Shown piece by piece: positions 7,334 to 16,265 of a stretch of 64,000 bases of DNA. The notes under the pieces are model-generated. The model searched no databases, was not told where the DNA came from, and saw only the letters and a list, made by a program, of their open reading frames with translations. How positions within the stretch are numbered: the stretch's first letter is position 1; the number at the start of each line of letters is the position of its first letter. Origin of the DNA: Sphingobium_A sp965228065 (GTDB lineage: Bacteria; Pseudomonadota; Alphaproteobacteria; Sphingomonadales; Sphingomonadaceae); contig OZ245788.1 of the NCBI GenBank assembly GCA_965228065.1, positions 6,570,657-6,634,656 of the forward strand, given 5' to 3'. A program made the position numbers and the translations under genes.

Positions 7334-9803
7334 TCAACCGCGCCAGCTTGGCCGTCCGGCATATGTCCCGCCGCCAGCTTCTTTCACCCGCGATCGACAG
7401 ACCGGCACATTCGGACCAAAGTTCAATCGGCTCGCTCAGGTGCTGGCGCGCGGGGATAACGCGCTGGAGCTCCGCGCGGACCCTGCTGGTTTAGCGCCGG
7501 AGCGCTTGCTCGTCTTCGAAGTCCGCGGATCGATCAATGCGTTCGCGACAGCGGTTCGCAACGTCGCTGGCCTTGAGCTTGTCGACGAAGAGGAGCTGGA
7601 ATCAGACGAGGAAGACAAGCAGCCTTTCGCTTATCTTCTGGTGCCCGACATGGCGGCACTGCGGAATTTGGAGTCGCTTTGGCGCCGATGGCAGAGCGGA
7701 CAATTGGTACGGGGCGAAACGCCCTGGGCAACTATTTTCGACCTGCTGCGAGATTTGCGACCATGGGGCCCACTGGACCGCGTCCATAGCAGCGACGCCA
7801 ATTTTCTCGCGTTGACGATCGATGGCCGGGACGATGACGAGCTGGTTCGGCTGGAAGTCGAGCTCGTCTATCGCCAGGCCGAAGCGGCGGCCGCCGAAGC
7901 CGAGGCCAATACACGCGCCGCTATCGTCGGTCGTGGCGGGGCCATAGTCTCTCGCGCTCGCATACCGGACATCGGCTATCACGCGCTGCTCGCGGACATT
8001 CCGGTCCGGGCCGTTCGCGAAATCGTCGAGCGGCGTCTGGACGGGATAGCTGGGCTCGAACCGATCCTGCACATTCGCCCACAAAGCGCCCCCACATCAA
8101 TCGAAGTTGCCGACGTCGGTGAGGACGAAGCGGGACCGGATGCGAGGCGGGCGTTGGGCGAGCCGATTCTTGCGCTCCTAGACGGAGTGCCGGTCGCGGC
8201 GCACCGCTTGCTCGCCGACCATATTGATCTCGACGACCCATTCGGCCTTGAGCCGGGCGCGCTTGTCGCCAACCGGTCCCACGGCACTGCAATGGCCTCC
8301 CTCATCGTGCACGGAGACCGTAATCAAAGCGAGCCCGCGCTCCCCCGACGTATCCATGTCGTCCCGGTGATGGGCAACAATGATATGTTCCCAAGCGATC
8401 GGCTCGTCGTCGACCTCATCTACCTGGCCGTGCTGCGCTTGCGCGAAGCACGGCCGGGCGTCGTGATCGTGAATCTGTCACTCGGTAATCGGTTTAGGCC
8501 GTTTCACGGACAGTTGTCGCCTTGGGCCCGGCTCCTCGATCGTCTCGCGAACCGCTTCGGACTGTTATTCATCGTGAGCGCGGGAAACGCGACCGAAGAC
8601 TTTGGCGTGCCAGCTTATGCAACCGGTCTCGCCTATGAGGGCGCAGATGCCGACCACCGTGCAACGTCAATGATCACCGCGCTTCATACGCTCATCGGCG
8701 AGCGGCGGATGTTCTCCCCGGCAGAAACCGTGAACGGCGTCACCATCGGCGCTTGGAATCGCGACGCCGTGTCGCCCGCGGACCGTGCGCTCGCTCGCGC
8801 TTTCATCGACCCATATCCCGACCGAGACGCAGCAAACCCGTCCAGTACGCTTGGACCGGGATTTGCGCGGTCAGTGAAGCCCGAGATTCTGATGCCGGGT
8901 GCTCGTGAGCATATGCAGGTCGTTCGCAATCACGCACATATTGAAGTGCGCCCAGGCGGACCCTCGCGTGGAGCAGGGCTTAAAGTCGCCGCGCCGCCGG
9001 CTGGCGGCCGTGAAAACCCTGACGGCTTCACGAGTGGCACAAGCGCCGCTGCCGCGTTGGCCTCGCGCACTTGCCATCAGATCCATGATGCGCTCGAGGC
9101 GACCTACGGGGATGGCTTCCTTGAGCTTCCGTCGATTGAGCGGGCGGTGCTTTTGAAAGCCCTCCTAGTTCATCCCGCGCGCTGGCCCCGTGATGTCGCT
9201 GGTCTGATCAAAGCTACAGTCGGTCCGTGGGGCAGCGGGCAGGCAAGTCGCCAGAAGGACAACATCCGCCGGTTCATCGGGTTCGGTTGCGTGGATGCGC
9301 CTGATGCCGTTGCCTGCGCGGCAGACCGCGCGACTTTCTTCGCAACCGGGCGCCTTAACCGGGACCGTAGCGTCACAGTCGATGTTCCGGTGCCCCTTAG
9401 CATGGGCGGTAAGGCGCAACCCCACAGCCTGTCCGCGACGCTCGCCTGGTTCACACCCGTCGCGCCAGGCCGGAAGAGTTACCGCACCTGCCGGCTCAAG
9501 GTTCTGAAGCCAGCTTCGATCGGCGACCTTGGGATTAGCGGCCACGGCTGGCAACCAGACGAAAATCAAACTAACCGCGGGACGATATTCAGTCGGTGCT
9601 GGGAAGGCAGTGATGCACCGGTCGTCACACCTGACATGACAGTTCCGCTAGTGGTTCAACGAGATCCAGACCAAGGCACCGCAATCGACGAGCCGGTCGT
9701 TTTTGCATTGGCTGTGACGCTCGCCATGCCGGGTGAGATCGCACTGTATGATGAGGTGTTCGCTCGCGTGCGACCTCCATTGCGTGCGGCAGCCCGTTCC
9801 TAG
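7284..9803 (+). CDS. Subtilisin-like (S8) serine protease, partner of AAA+ ATPase
   Basis: 839 aa. Start ATG 7284 has AGAGG five bases upstream and lies inside the ATPase gene. The catalytic triad is visible: Asp300 in ILALLDGVP, His333 in SHGTAMAS, Ser587 in SGTSAAAA, with the oxyanion Asn435 in VSAGN. An unusually long N-terminal region (about 290 residues, acidic around 100-112) precedes the catalytic domain. A beta-rich C-terminal domain (680-839) follows. No signal peptide is present, so it should act in the cytoplasm, unlike most subtilases. Together with the ATPase this suggests a self-contained effector system, probably phage defence; that role is inference. Confidence 0.85.
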   Translation: MPSDPTKPLLRLTPQADQPRQLGRPAYVPPPASFTRDRQTGTFGPKFNRLAQVLARGDNALELRADPAGLAPERLLVFEVRGSINAFATAVRNVAGLELVDEEELESDEEDKQPFAYLLVPDMAALRNLESLWRRWQSGQLVRGETPWATIFDLLRDLRPWGPLDRVHSSDANFLALTIDGRDDDELVRLEVELVYRQAEAAAAEAEANTRAAIVGRGGAIVSRARIPDIGYHALLADIPVRAVREIVERRLDGIAGLEPILHIRPQSAPTSIEVADVGEDEAGPDARRALGEPILALLDGVPVAAHRLLADHIDLDDPFGLEPGALVANRSHGTAMASLIVHGDRNQSEPALPRRIHVVPVMGNNDMFPSDRLVVDLIYLAVLRLREARPGVVIVNLSLGNRFRPFHGQLSPWARLLDRLANRFGLLFIVSAGNATEDFGVPAYATGLAYEGADADHRATSMITALHTLIGERRMFSPAETVNGVTIGAWNRDAVSPADRALARAFIDPYPDRDAANPSSTLGPGFARSVKPEILMPGAREHMQVVRNHAHIEVRPGGPSRGAGLKVAAPPAGGRENPDGFTSGTSAAAALASRTCHQIHDALEATYGDGFLELPSIERAVLLKALLVHPARWPRDVAGLIKATVGPWGSGQASRQKDNIRRFIGFGCVDAPDAVACAADRATFFATGRLNRDRSVTVDVPVPLSMGGKAQPHSLSATLAWFTPVAPGRKSYRTCRLKVLKPASIGDLGISGHGWQPDENQTNRGTIFSRCWEGSDAPVVTPDMTVPLVVQRDPDQGTAIDEPVVFALAVTLAMPGEIALYDEVFARVRPPLRAAARS

Positions 9804-9827
9804 ACTAAGGGCAACTACCCTAAGTCT
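9802..9827 (+). terminator. Hairpin after the protease gene
   Basis: AGACTAAGGG and CCCTAAGTCT pair with one mismatch around a 6-nt loop. The stem starts inside the TAG stop codon and is followed by GCACCTTT. Confidence 0.55.
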
Positions 9828-10014
9828 GCACCTTTAAGCGGCCTGTCGGCACCCGGCCCAGTTGCCGCCGGCATCAAACAAACGATCAACTGTAACTCAG
9901 CTCGAAAAATCGATTCGCCAACCCACCAATCGATACCCTCGAAGCACCCGAGAACGCTCACCGCGCGCCCACTGGCGCCCGGATCGTCTAACGCATTGCT
10001 TTTATCGCAGGATT

Positions 10015-10088
10015 TGGAGCGGGTAGCGGGGATCGAACCCGCATCACAAGCTTGGAAGGCTAGTGCTCTACCATTGAGCTATACCCGC
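10015..10088 (-). tRNA. tRNA-Gly (anticodon TCC), CCA encoded
   Basis: Minus strand. Acceptor stem GCGGGTA (starting at 10088) pairs with TACCCGC. The D-arm has AGCTCAATGGTAGAGC, the anticodon loop is CTTCCAA with anticodon TCC, and the T-loop is GGTTCGATCCC. The 3' CCA is encoded at 10017-10015. The 3' end faces the accessory region 1-9803, the usual side for island integration, although no integrase gene is adjacent. Confidence 0.95.
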
Positions 10089-10144
10089 ACGCCAAGGATC
10101 GCGCCCTGCCATCGCGCGCGGGGACAGTCAACCGCCCGGATGCG

Positions 10145-10828
10145 TCAACGTCGCGGATCGCCCGCAATATTCGCCGGGGCATCGACCGGCGGATAGAGCG
10201 ACCATGGCCCCGCGGCCGAGCGATCTTCCGGTGCCAGCCGGGCGCGTTCGTTCGCGGCGGCGATCAGCCGATCGAGCAGACGCTGGCCGAACAGCCAGGC
10301 ACCCAGACCCGATTCGACATTGATATGGCCGAGTTCGCCGACATCGACGAAATGGCTGCCCCAGAATTTCGCCATGCTGTGCGCGCGGTCGATCGAGGCA
10401 TAGGCGTCGTTGCGGCTGGCGACGACGATCGAGGGGAATGGCAGGCTGACCTTGGGCACCGGCCCGAAGCCGCCGACCGGACGAACGAGATCGTCGCGAT
10501 CGCAATCGGGCGGTGCCACCAGCAGCGCGCCGGCGACCGGCCAGCCATAGGGTTGCCCCTCCAGCGCGGCCCACCAAGCCACCGCCAGGCAGCCCAGGCT
10601 GTGCGCCACCAGCACTACGGGTGCGGGCGCGGCCTTGATCGCGTGATCGAGCTTGGTCACCCAGGGATTGCGGCGCGGCGCGCCCCACATGCCGAGATCG
10701 ACCCGCTCGCAATCGCCGCGCGTCGCTTCCCAGATGCTCTGCCAATGCGCGGGGCCCGAACCGTCCAGCCCGGGAAGCGTCAGGACCAGGGGGGTATTCC
10801 CCCTTCCGGCGAAGTCATGGTCGGCCAT
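10145..10828 (-). CDS. RBBP9/YdeN-type alpha/beta hydrolase
   Basis: 227 aa. ATG 10828 is preferred over an upstream GTG because GGAG lies six bases before it. The fold's nucleophile is in VAHSLG (Ser about 78), the acid in SRNDAYAS and the His in ELGHINVESG near residue 160. This His-Ile-Asn arrangement and the LTLPGLDGSGPAHWQ opening are typical of the RBBP9 serine hydrolase family. Substrate unknown, probably a small ester. Cytoplasmic. The gene stands alone beside the tRNA. Confidence 0.85.
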   Translation of the reverse strand: MADHDFAGRGNTPLVLTLPGLDGSGPAHWQSIWEATRGDCERVDLGMWGAPRRNPWVTKLDHAIKAAPAPVVLVAHSLGCLAVAWWAALEGQPYGWPVAGALLVAPPDCDRDDLVRPVGGFGPVPKVSLPFPSIVVASRNDAYASIDRAHSMAKFWGSHFVDVGELGHINVESGLGAWLFGQRLLDRLIAAANERARLAPEDRSAAGPWSLYPPVDAPANIAGDPRR

Positions 10829-10946
10829 CTTCGTCTCCACCCGAATCGGCGATGCGGGGGCATCACCTCAGGCACGAAACGTAATTCAACCGATCAGGTT
10901 GACAAGATGGAGTCCGCCCAATTGTGGCGCGCTTGCGGTCAGCCGA

Positions 10947-11363
10947 TCAGGCCAGCGGAACGGGGTCCGCCAGCGTAATCTTGTCAAGCACTTGCGCGGT
11001 TTCGTCGCGCACGCGCAGCATCAATTGCCGCAGCCGGCAATTGCTTTCCTCCAGACAATTCTTGCACTTTTCATGGGCATAGCGGCTGGCGCAGGGCACC
11101 AAAGCGAGCGACCCCCGGGTCAGGCGGACGATGTCGCCATAGCTGATATCGACCGGCGAGAGCGCCAGCCAATAGCCGCCGTCCTTGCCACGTTGCGTGG
11201 CGACCAAACCGGCGCGACTCATCTCCGAAAGAATGACCGTCAGGAACTTCGCGGGGATGTTCTGCGCGGTCGCAATTTCGGTCAGCTGGATCGGACCCTC
11301 GCCATAATGGTCCGCTAAGTGCTGGAGCGCTCGGATTGTGTACCGGGTCCGTTGAGAAAGCAT
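10947..11363 (-). CDS. Rrf2-family transcriptional regulator
   Basis: 138 aa. N-terminal winged helix: LSQRTRYTIRALQHLADHY, then IPAKFLTVILSEMSRAGLVATQRGKDGGY, the signature of Rrf2. Four cysteines (C91, C100, C103, C109 in the CASRYAHEKCKNCLEESNC segment) could bind an iron-sulfur cluster, so it may sense iron-sulfur, redox or NO status as IscR, NsrR and RsrR do. It is divergent from the aldehyde dehydrogenase at 11458, with a 94-bp shared promoter region, so it may control that gene. Confidence 0.88.
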   Translation of the reverse strand: MLSQRTRYTIRALQHLADHYGEGPIQLTEIATAQNIPAKFLTVILSEMSRAGLVATQRGKDGGYWLALSPVDISYGDIVRLTRGSLALVPCASRYAHEKCKNCLEESNCRLRQLMLRVRDETAQVLDKITLADPVPLA

Positions 11364-11457
11364 GGCTTTTCTTGAACCGGTGCGCGCCGCAATGCAACCT
11401 GCGTTACGCTGCTTATCGACGATGGACCCGGATATCTGCTGCCGCTAATCATTCGGC

Positions 11458-12894
11458 ATGACAGAAACCCTCTCCCATCTCATCGGCGGTGCGGCGGTTT
11501 CCGCCGATGCCCCGCTTTCCAGCCTCAACCCGTCCGACACGAACGATGTCGTCGCGCGCTTTCCCGCGGGCAATGCTGCGGACGTCGATGCCGCCGTCGC
11601 AGCAGCGCGCGCGGCGCTGCCGGACTGGTCGCACGCATCGCCCGAAGTGCGATCGGACCTGCTCGACCGGATCGGCACGACGATCATGGCGCGCGCGACC
11701 GAGCTCGGCGAATTGCTGTCGCGCGAAGAGGGCAAGACCCGCGCCGAAGGACTGGGCGAAGTGATCCGCGCCGCGCGGATCTTCAAATATTTCGCGGGCG
11801 AAGCGTTGCGCCGCCATGGCTTTACGCTGGAATCGACGCGACCGGGCGTCGACGCCTCTACACATCGCGAAGCGGTGGGGGTCTGCGGACTGATCACGCC
11901 CTGGAACTTCCCGATCGCGATTCCCGCATGGAAGGCGGCACCCGCGCTGGCATTCGGCAACACCGTGGTGCTCAAACCCGCGAACGTGACCCCCGCGACC
12001 GCGCATGCGCTCGCCGCGATCATCCAGGAGTGCGGCGCGCCCCCGGGCGTGTTCAACCTGGTGCTCGGGCGCGGCGAAGTGGGGCAGGCGATCGTCGACC
12101 ATGAGGATGTCGATCTGATCTCCTTCACCGGATCGCAGGGCGTCGGCGCAAAGGTGGCGGCGGGTGCGGTCGCGCGGCAGGCGCGCGTGCAACTCGAGAT
12201 GGGCGGCAAGAACCCGCTGGTCGTGCTGGCCGATGCCGATCTCGACCGCGCGGTGGCGATCGCGCTCGACGGCGGTTTCTTCCAGACCGGCCAGCGCTGC
12301 ACCGCATCGTCGCGGGTCATCGTCGAAGATGCGATCCACGACCGTTTCGTCGCGGCGCTTGCCGAACGCGCCGCCGCGCTGAAGGTCGGCGCCGCGCTCG
12401 ATCCGGCGACGCAGGTCGGCCCGGCCGCGAGCGAAAGCCAGCTCGAGCAGAATCTGCGCTATGTCGGCATCGCCAGCGGCGAGGGCGGCCGGATCGCGAC
12501 GGGCGGAGATGCGCTCACGCTGGAAACGCCCGGCTATTATATGGCCCCCACGCTGATTGCGGACACCGATCCCGATATGCGGATCAACAATGAGGAAGTG
12601 TTCGGCCCCGTCGTCTCGACGGTGCGCGCGAGGGATTACGAGGACGCGCTGGCACTCGCCAATTGCGGCAGTTTCGGCCTGTCATCGGGCATCGTCACCA
12701 CCTCGCTCAAACATGCGCGGCATTTCCGCCGCAATGTCCGTGCAGGCATGGTGATGGTCAACCTGCCGACCGCGGGAGTGGACTACCACCTGCCCTTCGG
12801 CGGCACGCGCAAGTCGAGCTACGGCCCGCGCGAACAGGGTTTCGCGGCGGTGGAGTTCTATACCAGCGTGAAGACCGTCTATATGGCGGATTGA
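11458..12894 (+). CDS. Aldehyde dehydrogenase, ketoglutarate-semialdehyde type
   Basis: 478 aa, full length for the ALDH superfamily. NAD-binding TPWNFPIAIPAWK and FTGSQGVG, catalytic Glu in LEMGGKNPLVV and catalytic Cys in TGQRCTASSR are all intact; EEVFGPVV is present near the C-terminus. The overall pattern is closest to alpha-ketoglutaric semialdehyde dehydrogenases of sugar-acid pathways, which oxidise 2,5-dioxopentanoate to 2-oxoglutarate, but succinate-semialdehyde-type use cannot be excluded. Start ATG 11458 has no strong ribosome-binding site. No other sugar-acid genes are nearby. Confidence 0.85.
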   Translation: MTETLSHLIGGAAVSADAPLSSLNPSDTNDVVARFPAGNAADVDAAVAAARAALPDWSHASPEVRSDLLDRIGTTIMARATELGELLSREEGKTRAEGLGEVIRAARIFKYFAGEALRRHGFTLESTRPGVDASTHREAVGVCGLITPWNFPIAIPAWKAAPALAFGNTVVLKPANVTPATAHALAAIIQECGAPPGVFNLVLGRGEVGQAIVDHEDVDLISFTGSQGVGAKVAAGAVARQARVQLEMGGKNPLVVLADADLDRAVAIALDGGFFQTGQRCTASSRVIVEDAIHDRFVAALAERAAALKVGAALDPATQVGPAASESQLEQNLRYVGIASGEGGRIATGGDALTLETPGYYMAPTLIADTDPDMRINNEEVFGPVVSTVRARDYEDALALANCGSFGLSSGIVTTSLKHARHFRRNVRAGMVMVNLPTAGVDYHLPFGGTRKSSYGPREQGFAAVEFYTSVKTVYMAD

Positions 12895-12926
12895 TCGGGG
12901 GGCGCGGTTGCCGGCAACACCAATGG

Positions 12927-13053
12927 GTCCTTCGAGACGCGTCTTCGCCAAGCTCAGCCGCTCCTCAGGATGAGCGGAAACGGGCTAGGTTCCACTCGAA
13001 ACCCGCCCATCCTGAGGAACCGTTGAGCTTGGCGAAACGGTGTCTCGAAGGAC
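12927..13053. repeat. Large inverted repeat between convergent genes
   Basis: Arms GTCCTTCGAGAC, TTCGCCAAGCTCA and TCCTCAGGATG recur in inverted order on the right (CATCCTGAGGA, TGAGCTTGGCGAA, GTCTCGAAGGAC), making about 50-nt arms around a short centre. This sequence type is common as an intergenic repeat in sphingomonads. It can act as a bidirectional terminator for the genes ending at 12894 and 13064. Confidence 0.8.
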
Positions 13054-13063
13054 GCACGATTCA

Positions 13064-14467
13064 CTAAAGAATGAAGATCTTGTCCGGGTTGAACAGGTTC
13101 TTCGGATCGAGCGCACGTTTGATCGTGCGCATCATGTCGACCGCGTCGCCCAGTTCCTCGATCAGTGCCTCGCGCTTGCCGAGACCGATGCCGTGTTCGC
13201 CGGTGCAGGTACCGTCCATCGCCAGCGCGCGGCTGACCAGGCGGTGGTTGATCGCCTCGACCTCCGCCATTTCGTGCGGAGCGGTGGGGTCGATCGCGAA
13301 GATCACGTGGAAATTGCCGTCGCCGACATGGCCGACGATGGTCGCCGGCATGGTCGCCTGTTCCAGATCGGCCTTGGTCTCACCGATGCATTCGGCAAGC
13401 CGGCTGATCGGCACGCAGACATCGGTGGTCCAGCCGATCGCGCCGGCGCGCAGCCCGAGCGCGGCATAATAGGCCATGTGCCGCGCCTTCCACAGCTTCG
13501 AGCGTTCCTCGGGCAGGTTGGACCAGCGGAAATCTCCGCCGCCATTGGCCGAGGCAAGTTCGCTGACGGTCTCGACCTGTTCGGCCACCGAGCGTTCCGA
13601 TCCGTGGAACTCGAACAGCAACGTCGTCTGTTCGGGATAGTCGAGCTTCGAATAGGCGTTGCACGCCTTCATCTGCATATCGTCGAGGATCTCGATCCGC
13701 GCGATCGGCACGCCGAGCTGGATCGCCTGAACCACCGTATCGACCGCACCCTTCAGCGTATCGAACGGGCAGACTGCCGCCGAGATCGCCTCGGGAATGC
13801 CGTGCAGGCGCAAAGTCACTTCGGTGATGACGCCCAGCGTCCCCTCGGCACCGATCAGCAGCCGGGTCAGATCATAGCCGGCGGCGGACTTGCGTGCGCG
13901 CCGCGCGGTGCGGACGATGCGACCATCGGGCGTGACCACGCGCAGCGACAGCACCGCATCACGCATCGTGCCATACCGCACCGCATTGGTGCCCGATGCG
14001 CGGGTCGATGCCATGCCGCCGATCGTCGCATTGGCGCCCGGATCGATCGGAAAGAACAGCCCCTGGTCGCGCAGATGTTCGTTGAGCTGCTCGCGCCGGA
14101 CGCCCGCCTGCACGGTGCAATCGAAATCCTCGGCATTGACCGTGAGGATCGCGTTCATTTCGCTCAAATCGATGGTGATGCCGCCGCGAACCGGCGTGAC
14201 ATTGCCCTCCAGCGAGGTGCCCGCGCCGAACGCCACGATCGGCACCTCCGCCGCGACGCACAGTTTCACCAGCTCCGCGACCTCTTCGGTCGAGTGGGCG
14301 AACACCACCGCGTCGGGCAGGACCGGATCGAAATGCGTTTCGCTGCTGCCATGCTGAAGCCGGATGGCCTCGCCCAGGTGCAGGCGATCCCCGAAGACAG
14401 CCCGCACCCGATCGAGAAACCCCTCCGGCAATGGCTTGCGCCGATCGATGACGAAAGGCGCGGTCAT
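13064..14467 (-). CDS. FAD-linked D-2-hydroxyacid (D-lactate type) dehydrogenase
   Basis: 467 aa from ATG 14467 (GTG 14476 is the alternative). The vanillyl-alcohol-oxidase FAD domain shows GAGTSLEGNV and DPGANATIGGMASTRASGTN, with VRYGTMRDAVLSL after it. The C-terminal FAD-oxidase half ends with GTCTGEHGIGLGKRE. This is the GlcD/Dld layout of cytochrome-linked D-lactate or D-2-hydroxyacid dehydrogenases: FAD oxidises the acid and passes electrons to the respiratory chain. No signal peptide. It heads a set of genes suited to D-configured substrates. Confidence 0.88.
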   Translation of the reverse strand: MTAPFVIDRRKPLPEGFLDRVRAVFGDRLHLGEAIRLQHGSSETHFDPVLPDAVVFAHSTEEVAELVKLCVAAEVPIVAFGAGTSLEGNVTPVRGGITIDLSEMNAILTVNAEDFDCTVQAGVRREQLNEHLRDQGLFFPIDPGANATIGGMASTRASGTNAVRYGTMRDAVLSLRVVTPDGRIVRTARRARKSAAGYDLTRLLIGAEGTLGVITEVTLRLHGIPEAISAAVCPFDTLKGAVDTVVQAIQLGVPIARIEILDDMQMKACNAYSKLDYPEQTTLLFEFHGSERSVAEQVETVSELASANGGGDFRWSNLPEERSKLWKARHMAYYAALGLRAGAIGWTTDVCVPISRLAECIGETKADLEQATMPATIVGHVGDGNFHVIFAIDPTAPHEMAEVEAINHRLVSRALAMDGTCTGEHGIGLGKREALIEELGDAVDMMRTIKRALDPKNLFNPDKIFIL

Positions 14468-14592
14468 GACCGCCACCGCATTGTCGCTTCAGCCATGAAC
14501 CGGCACCTCATATCTCGAAGATCAGTCGGAACTGATGATCCGATCGCCCGGCAAAAGAAAGCCCCGCCGCAGCACATTGCGCGGGAGACCGA

Positions 14593-16224
14593 TCAGCCCG
14601 TGCAGCTTCCCGCGGTCGGCACATGGCGGATCGGACGGCCGGCGGCTTCGCCCGTCGCCTTGCCGCCATCGATCGCGACCGCACCGTTGACCAGCAGCGT
14701 GCGCACGCCCTCGGTCAGCACCTCCGGATTGATGTAATCCGCCTTGGGCCGATAGGCGGCGGGATCGAACACGACGATATCGGCATAATAACCGCTGCGC
14801 AGATGCCCGCGATGGTCGAGCTTGAACATGTCGGCCGTCCGGCCCGTGCTGCTGTTGATGAAATCGGCGAGCGAGATCGCCTTTTCCTTGAGCACATATT
14901 TGGCGTATTTCTGCGGATAGGTGGCGTACATGCGCGGATGGCCGTGCGACCCGTCGGAACTGGTGACGACCCAGGGCTGCTTCATCAGCGCCTTGATGTC
15001 ACTTTCCGCCATGTTGAACGAAACGACAGCGCTGCCCTTGTCGCTCTCGGTCATGATCCGGAGCGCGGCATCGATCGGATCAACATTCCATCCCTTGGCC
15101 ACTTCATCGAGGCGCTTGGCAGTCCAGGCAAAGCCGTGCGCGCTCAGCAGCAGCGAATTGGGACCACCACGGCGGCGCAGATTTTCGCGCATCTCGACCT
15201 TGATCTTCTCGAGCTGCGCGGGATCGGCGAAGCGCTTGAGCATCGCCGCGCGTCCGCCATCGACAGCCCAGCGCGGCAGCAGCGACGCTTCCAGCCCCGA
15301 GCCCGAGGCTTCCCAGGGATATTGATCGGCGGTCACGTCGATGCCCTCGGCGCGTGCGGCCTCCACCGTTGCGATCAGCGCGGGCGCCTGGCCATGCACG
15401 TCGACGCCCAATGCCTTGAAGTGCGCGAAATGGACCGGCATGCCCGCGGCACGGCCGATCTCGATCGCTTCCTTGGTCGAGTTGACCACGCCGATCGTGT
15501 AGGAGGATTCGTCGCGCTGATGCGTGTCGTAGACGCCGCCGCGCTTCGCCGCTTCCTTGGCCAGCGCGATCACCTCGTCGGTCTTGGCGAAGCTCTGCGG
15601 CGCATAGAACAACCCGGTCGACAGGCCCAGCGCGCCTTCGCACATGCCCTTGGCGACCATCCCCTTCATCGTATCGAGTTCGGCCGGGGTCGGCGGGCGA
15701 TCGTCCTGACCGATTACCGCGCGGCGGACCGCGCCGAAGCTGACATAGGCGGCCGCGTTGATGCCGAACTTGTTCTGCTCGATCCCGCTGAACAACCCGC
15801 CGACGTCGGACACGCCGCCGGGCTGGCCATGGCCATCGACGCCGGTGAAGATCGTCGTCACGCCCTGCATCATCCAGGGCAGGTTGAGCCGCAGCGTCGG
15901 ATCGCTCGCGGTCAGGAAGGTGTCGGCATGGGTGTGCGGATCGATGAAGCCGGGGGATACGACCAGCCCCTTGGCATCGATGACGCGCTTGCCCTTGAAC
16001 GGGTTCTTCGCGCTCGGCCCGACATAGACGATGCGATCGCCCGAGATCGCGACATCGCCGATCACCGGCTTGGCGGCGCTGCCATCATAGATGGTGCCAC
16101 CCTTGATGACGAGATCGGCGCCCTGCCCCTGGGCATGGGCAGCGGCGGGAAGCAGTGCGACGGCAAGCGCGCACGAAGCGAGGCCCCGACGATGGCGGAA
16201 ACGGGCGGTCGGATGGGAAACCAT
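14593..16224 (-). CDS. Secreted N-acyl-D-amino-acid deacylase (amidohydrolase family 3)
   Basis: 543 aa. Signal peptide with a twin-arginine-like RHRRGLASCALAVALLPAAAHA and cleavage before QGQ. The metal-dependent amidohydrolase barrel starts with GLVVSPGFIDPHTHAD (first metal His pair). DTHQRDE, HFAHFKALG and SSDGSHGHPR supply further ligands, and the barrel closes with the ADIVVFDP beta-sandwich. This fits D-aminoacylases, which release free D-amino acids from N-acyl forms; dihydropyrimidinase-like roles are less likely. Periplasmic. Just upstream (17630-16266) lies an S12 hydrolase on the same strand, 41 bp away, so they are probably one operon. Confidence 0.87.
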   Translation of the reverse strand: MVSHPTARFRHRRGLASCALAVALLPAAAHAQGQGADLVIKGGTIYDGSAAKPVIGDVAISGDRIVYVGPSAKNPFKGKRVIDAKGLVVSPGFIDPHTHADTFLTASDPTLRLNLPWMMQGVTTIFTGVDGHGQPGGVSDVGGLFSGIEQNKFGINAAAYVSFGAVRRAVIGQDDRPPTPAELDTMKGMVAKGMCEGALGLSTGLFYAPQSFAKTDEVIALAKEAAKRGGVYDTHQRDESSYTIGVVNSTKEAIEIGRAAGMPVHFAHFKALGVDVHGQAPALIATVEAARAEGIDVTADQYPWEASGSGLEASLLPRWAVDGGRAAMLKRFADPAQLEKIKVEMRENLRRRGGPNSLLLSAHGFAWTAKRLDEVAKGWNVDPIDAALRIMTESDKGSAVVSFNMAESDIKALMKQPWVVTSSDGSHGHPRMYATYPQKYAKYVLKEKAISLADFINSSTGRTADMFKLDHRGHLRSGYYADIVVFDPAAYRPKADYINPEVLTEGVRTLLVNGAVAIDGGKATGEAAGRPIRHVPTAGSCTG

Positions 16225-16265
16225 GGTGCAACTCCTGAACGGCGGGCGCCGGTCGATTTGAGGGA

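Noticed and set aside
9804..10014. Phage-type integrase or attachment repeat beside tRNA-Gly
   Set aside because: The 211 bp hold only the terminator hairpin and no open frame; no copy of the tRNA 3' end was found elsewhere in the window.
12927..13053. Structured non-coding RNA between convergent genes
   Set aside because: The long inverted repeat matches a common sphingomonad intergenic repeat type and is more simply a terminator-like repeat.
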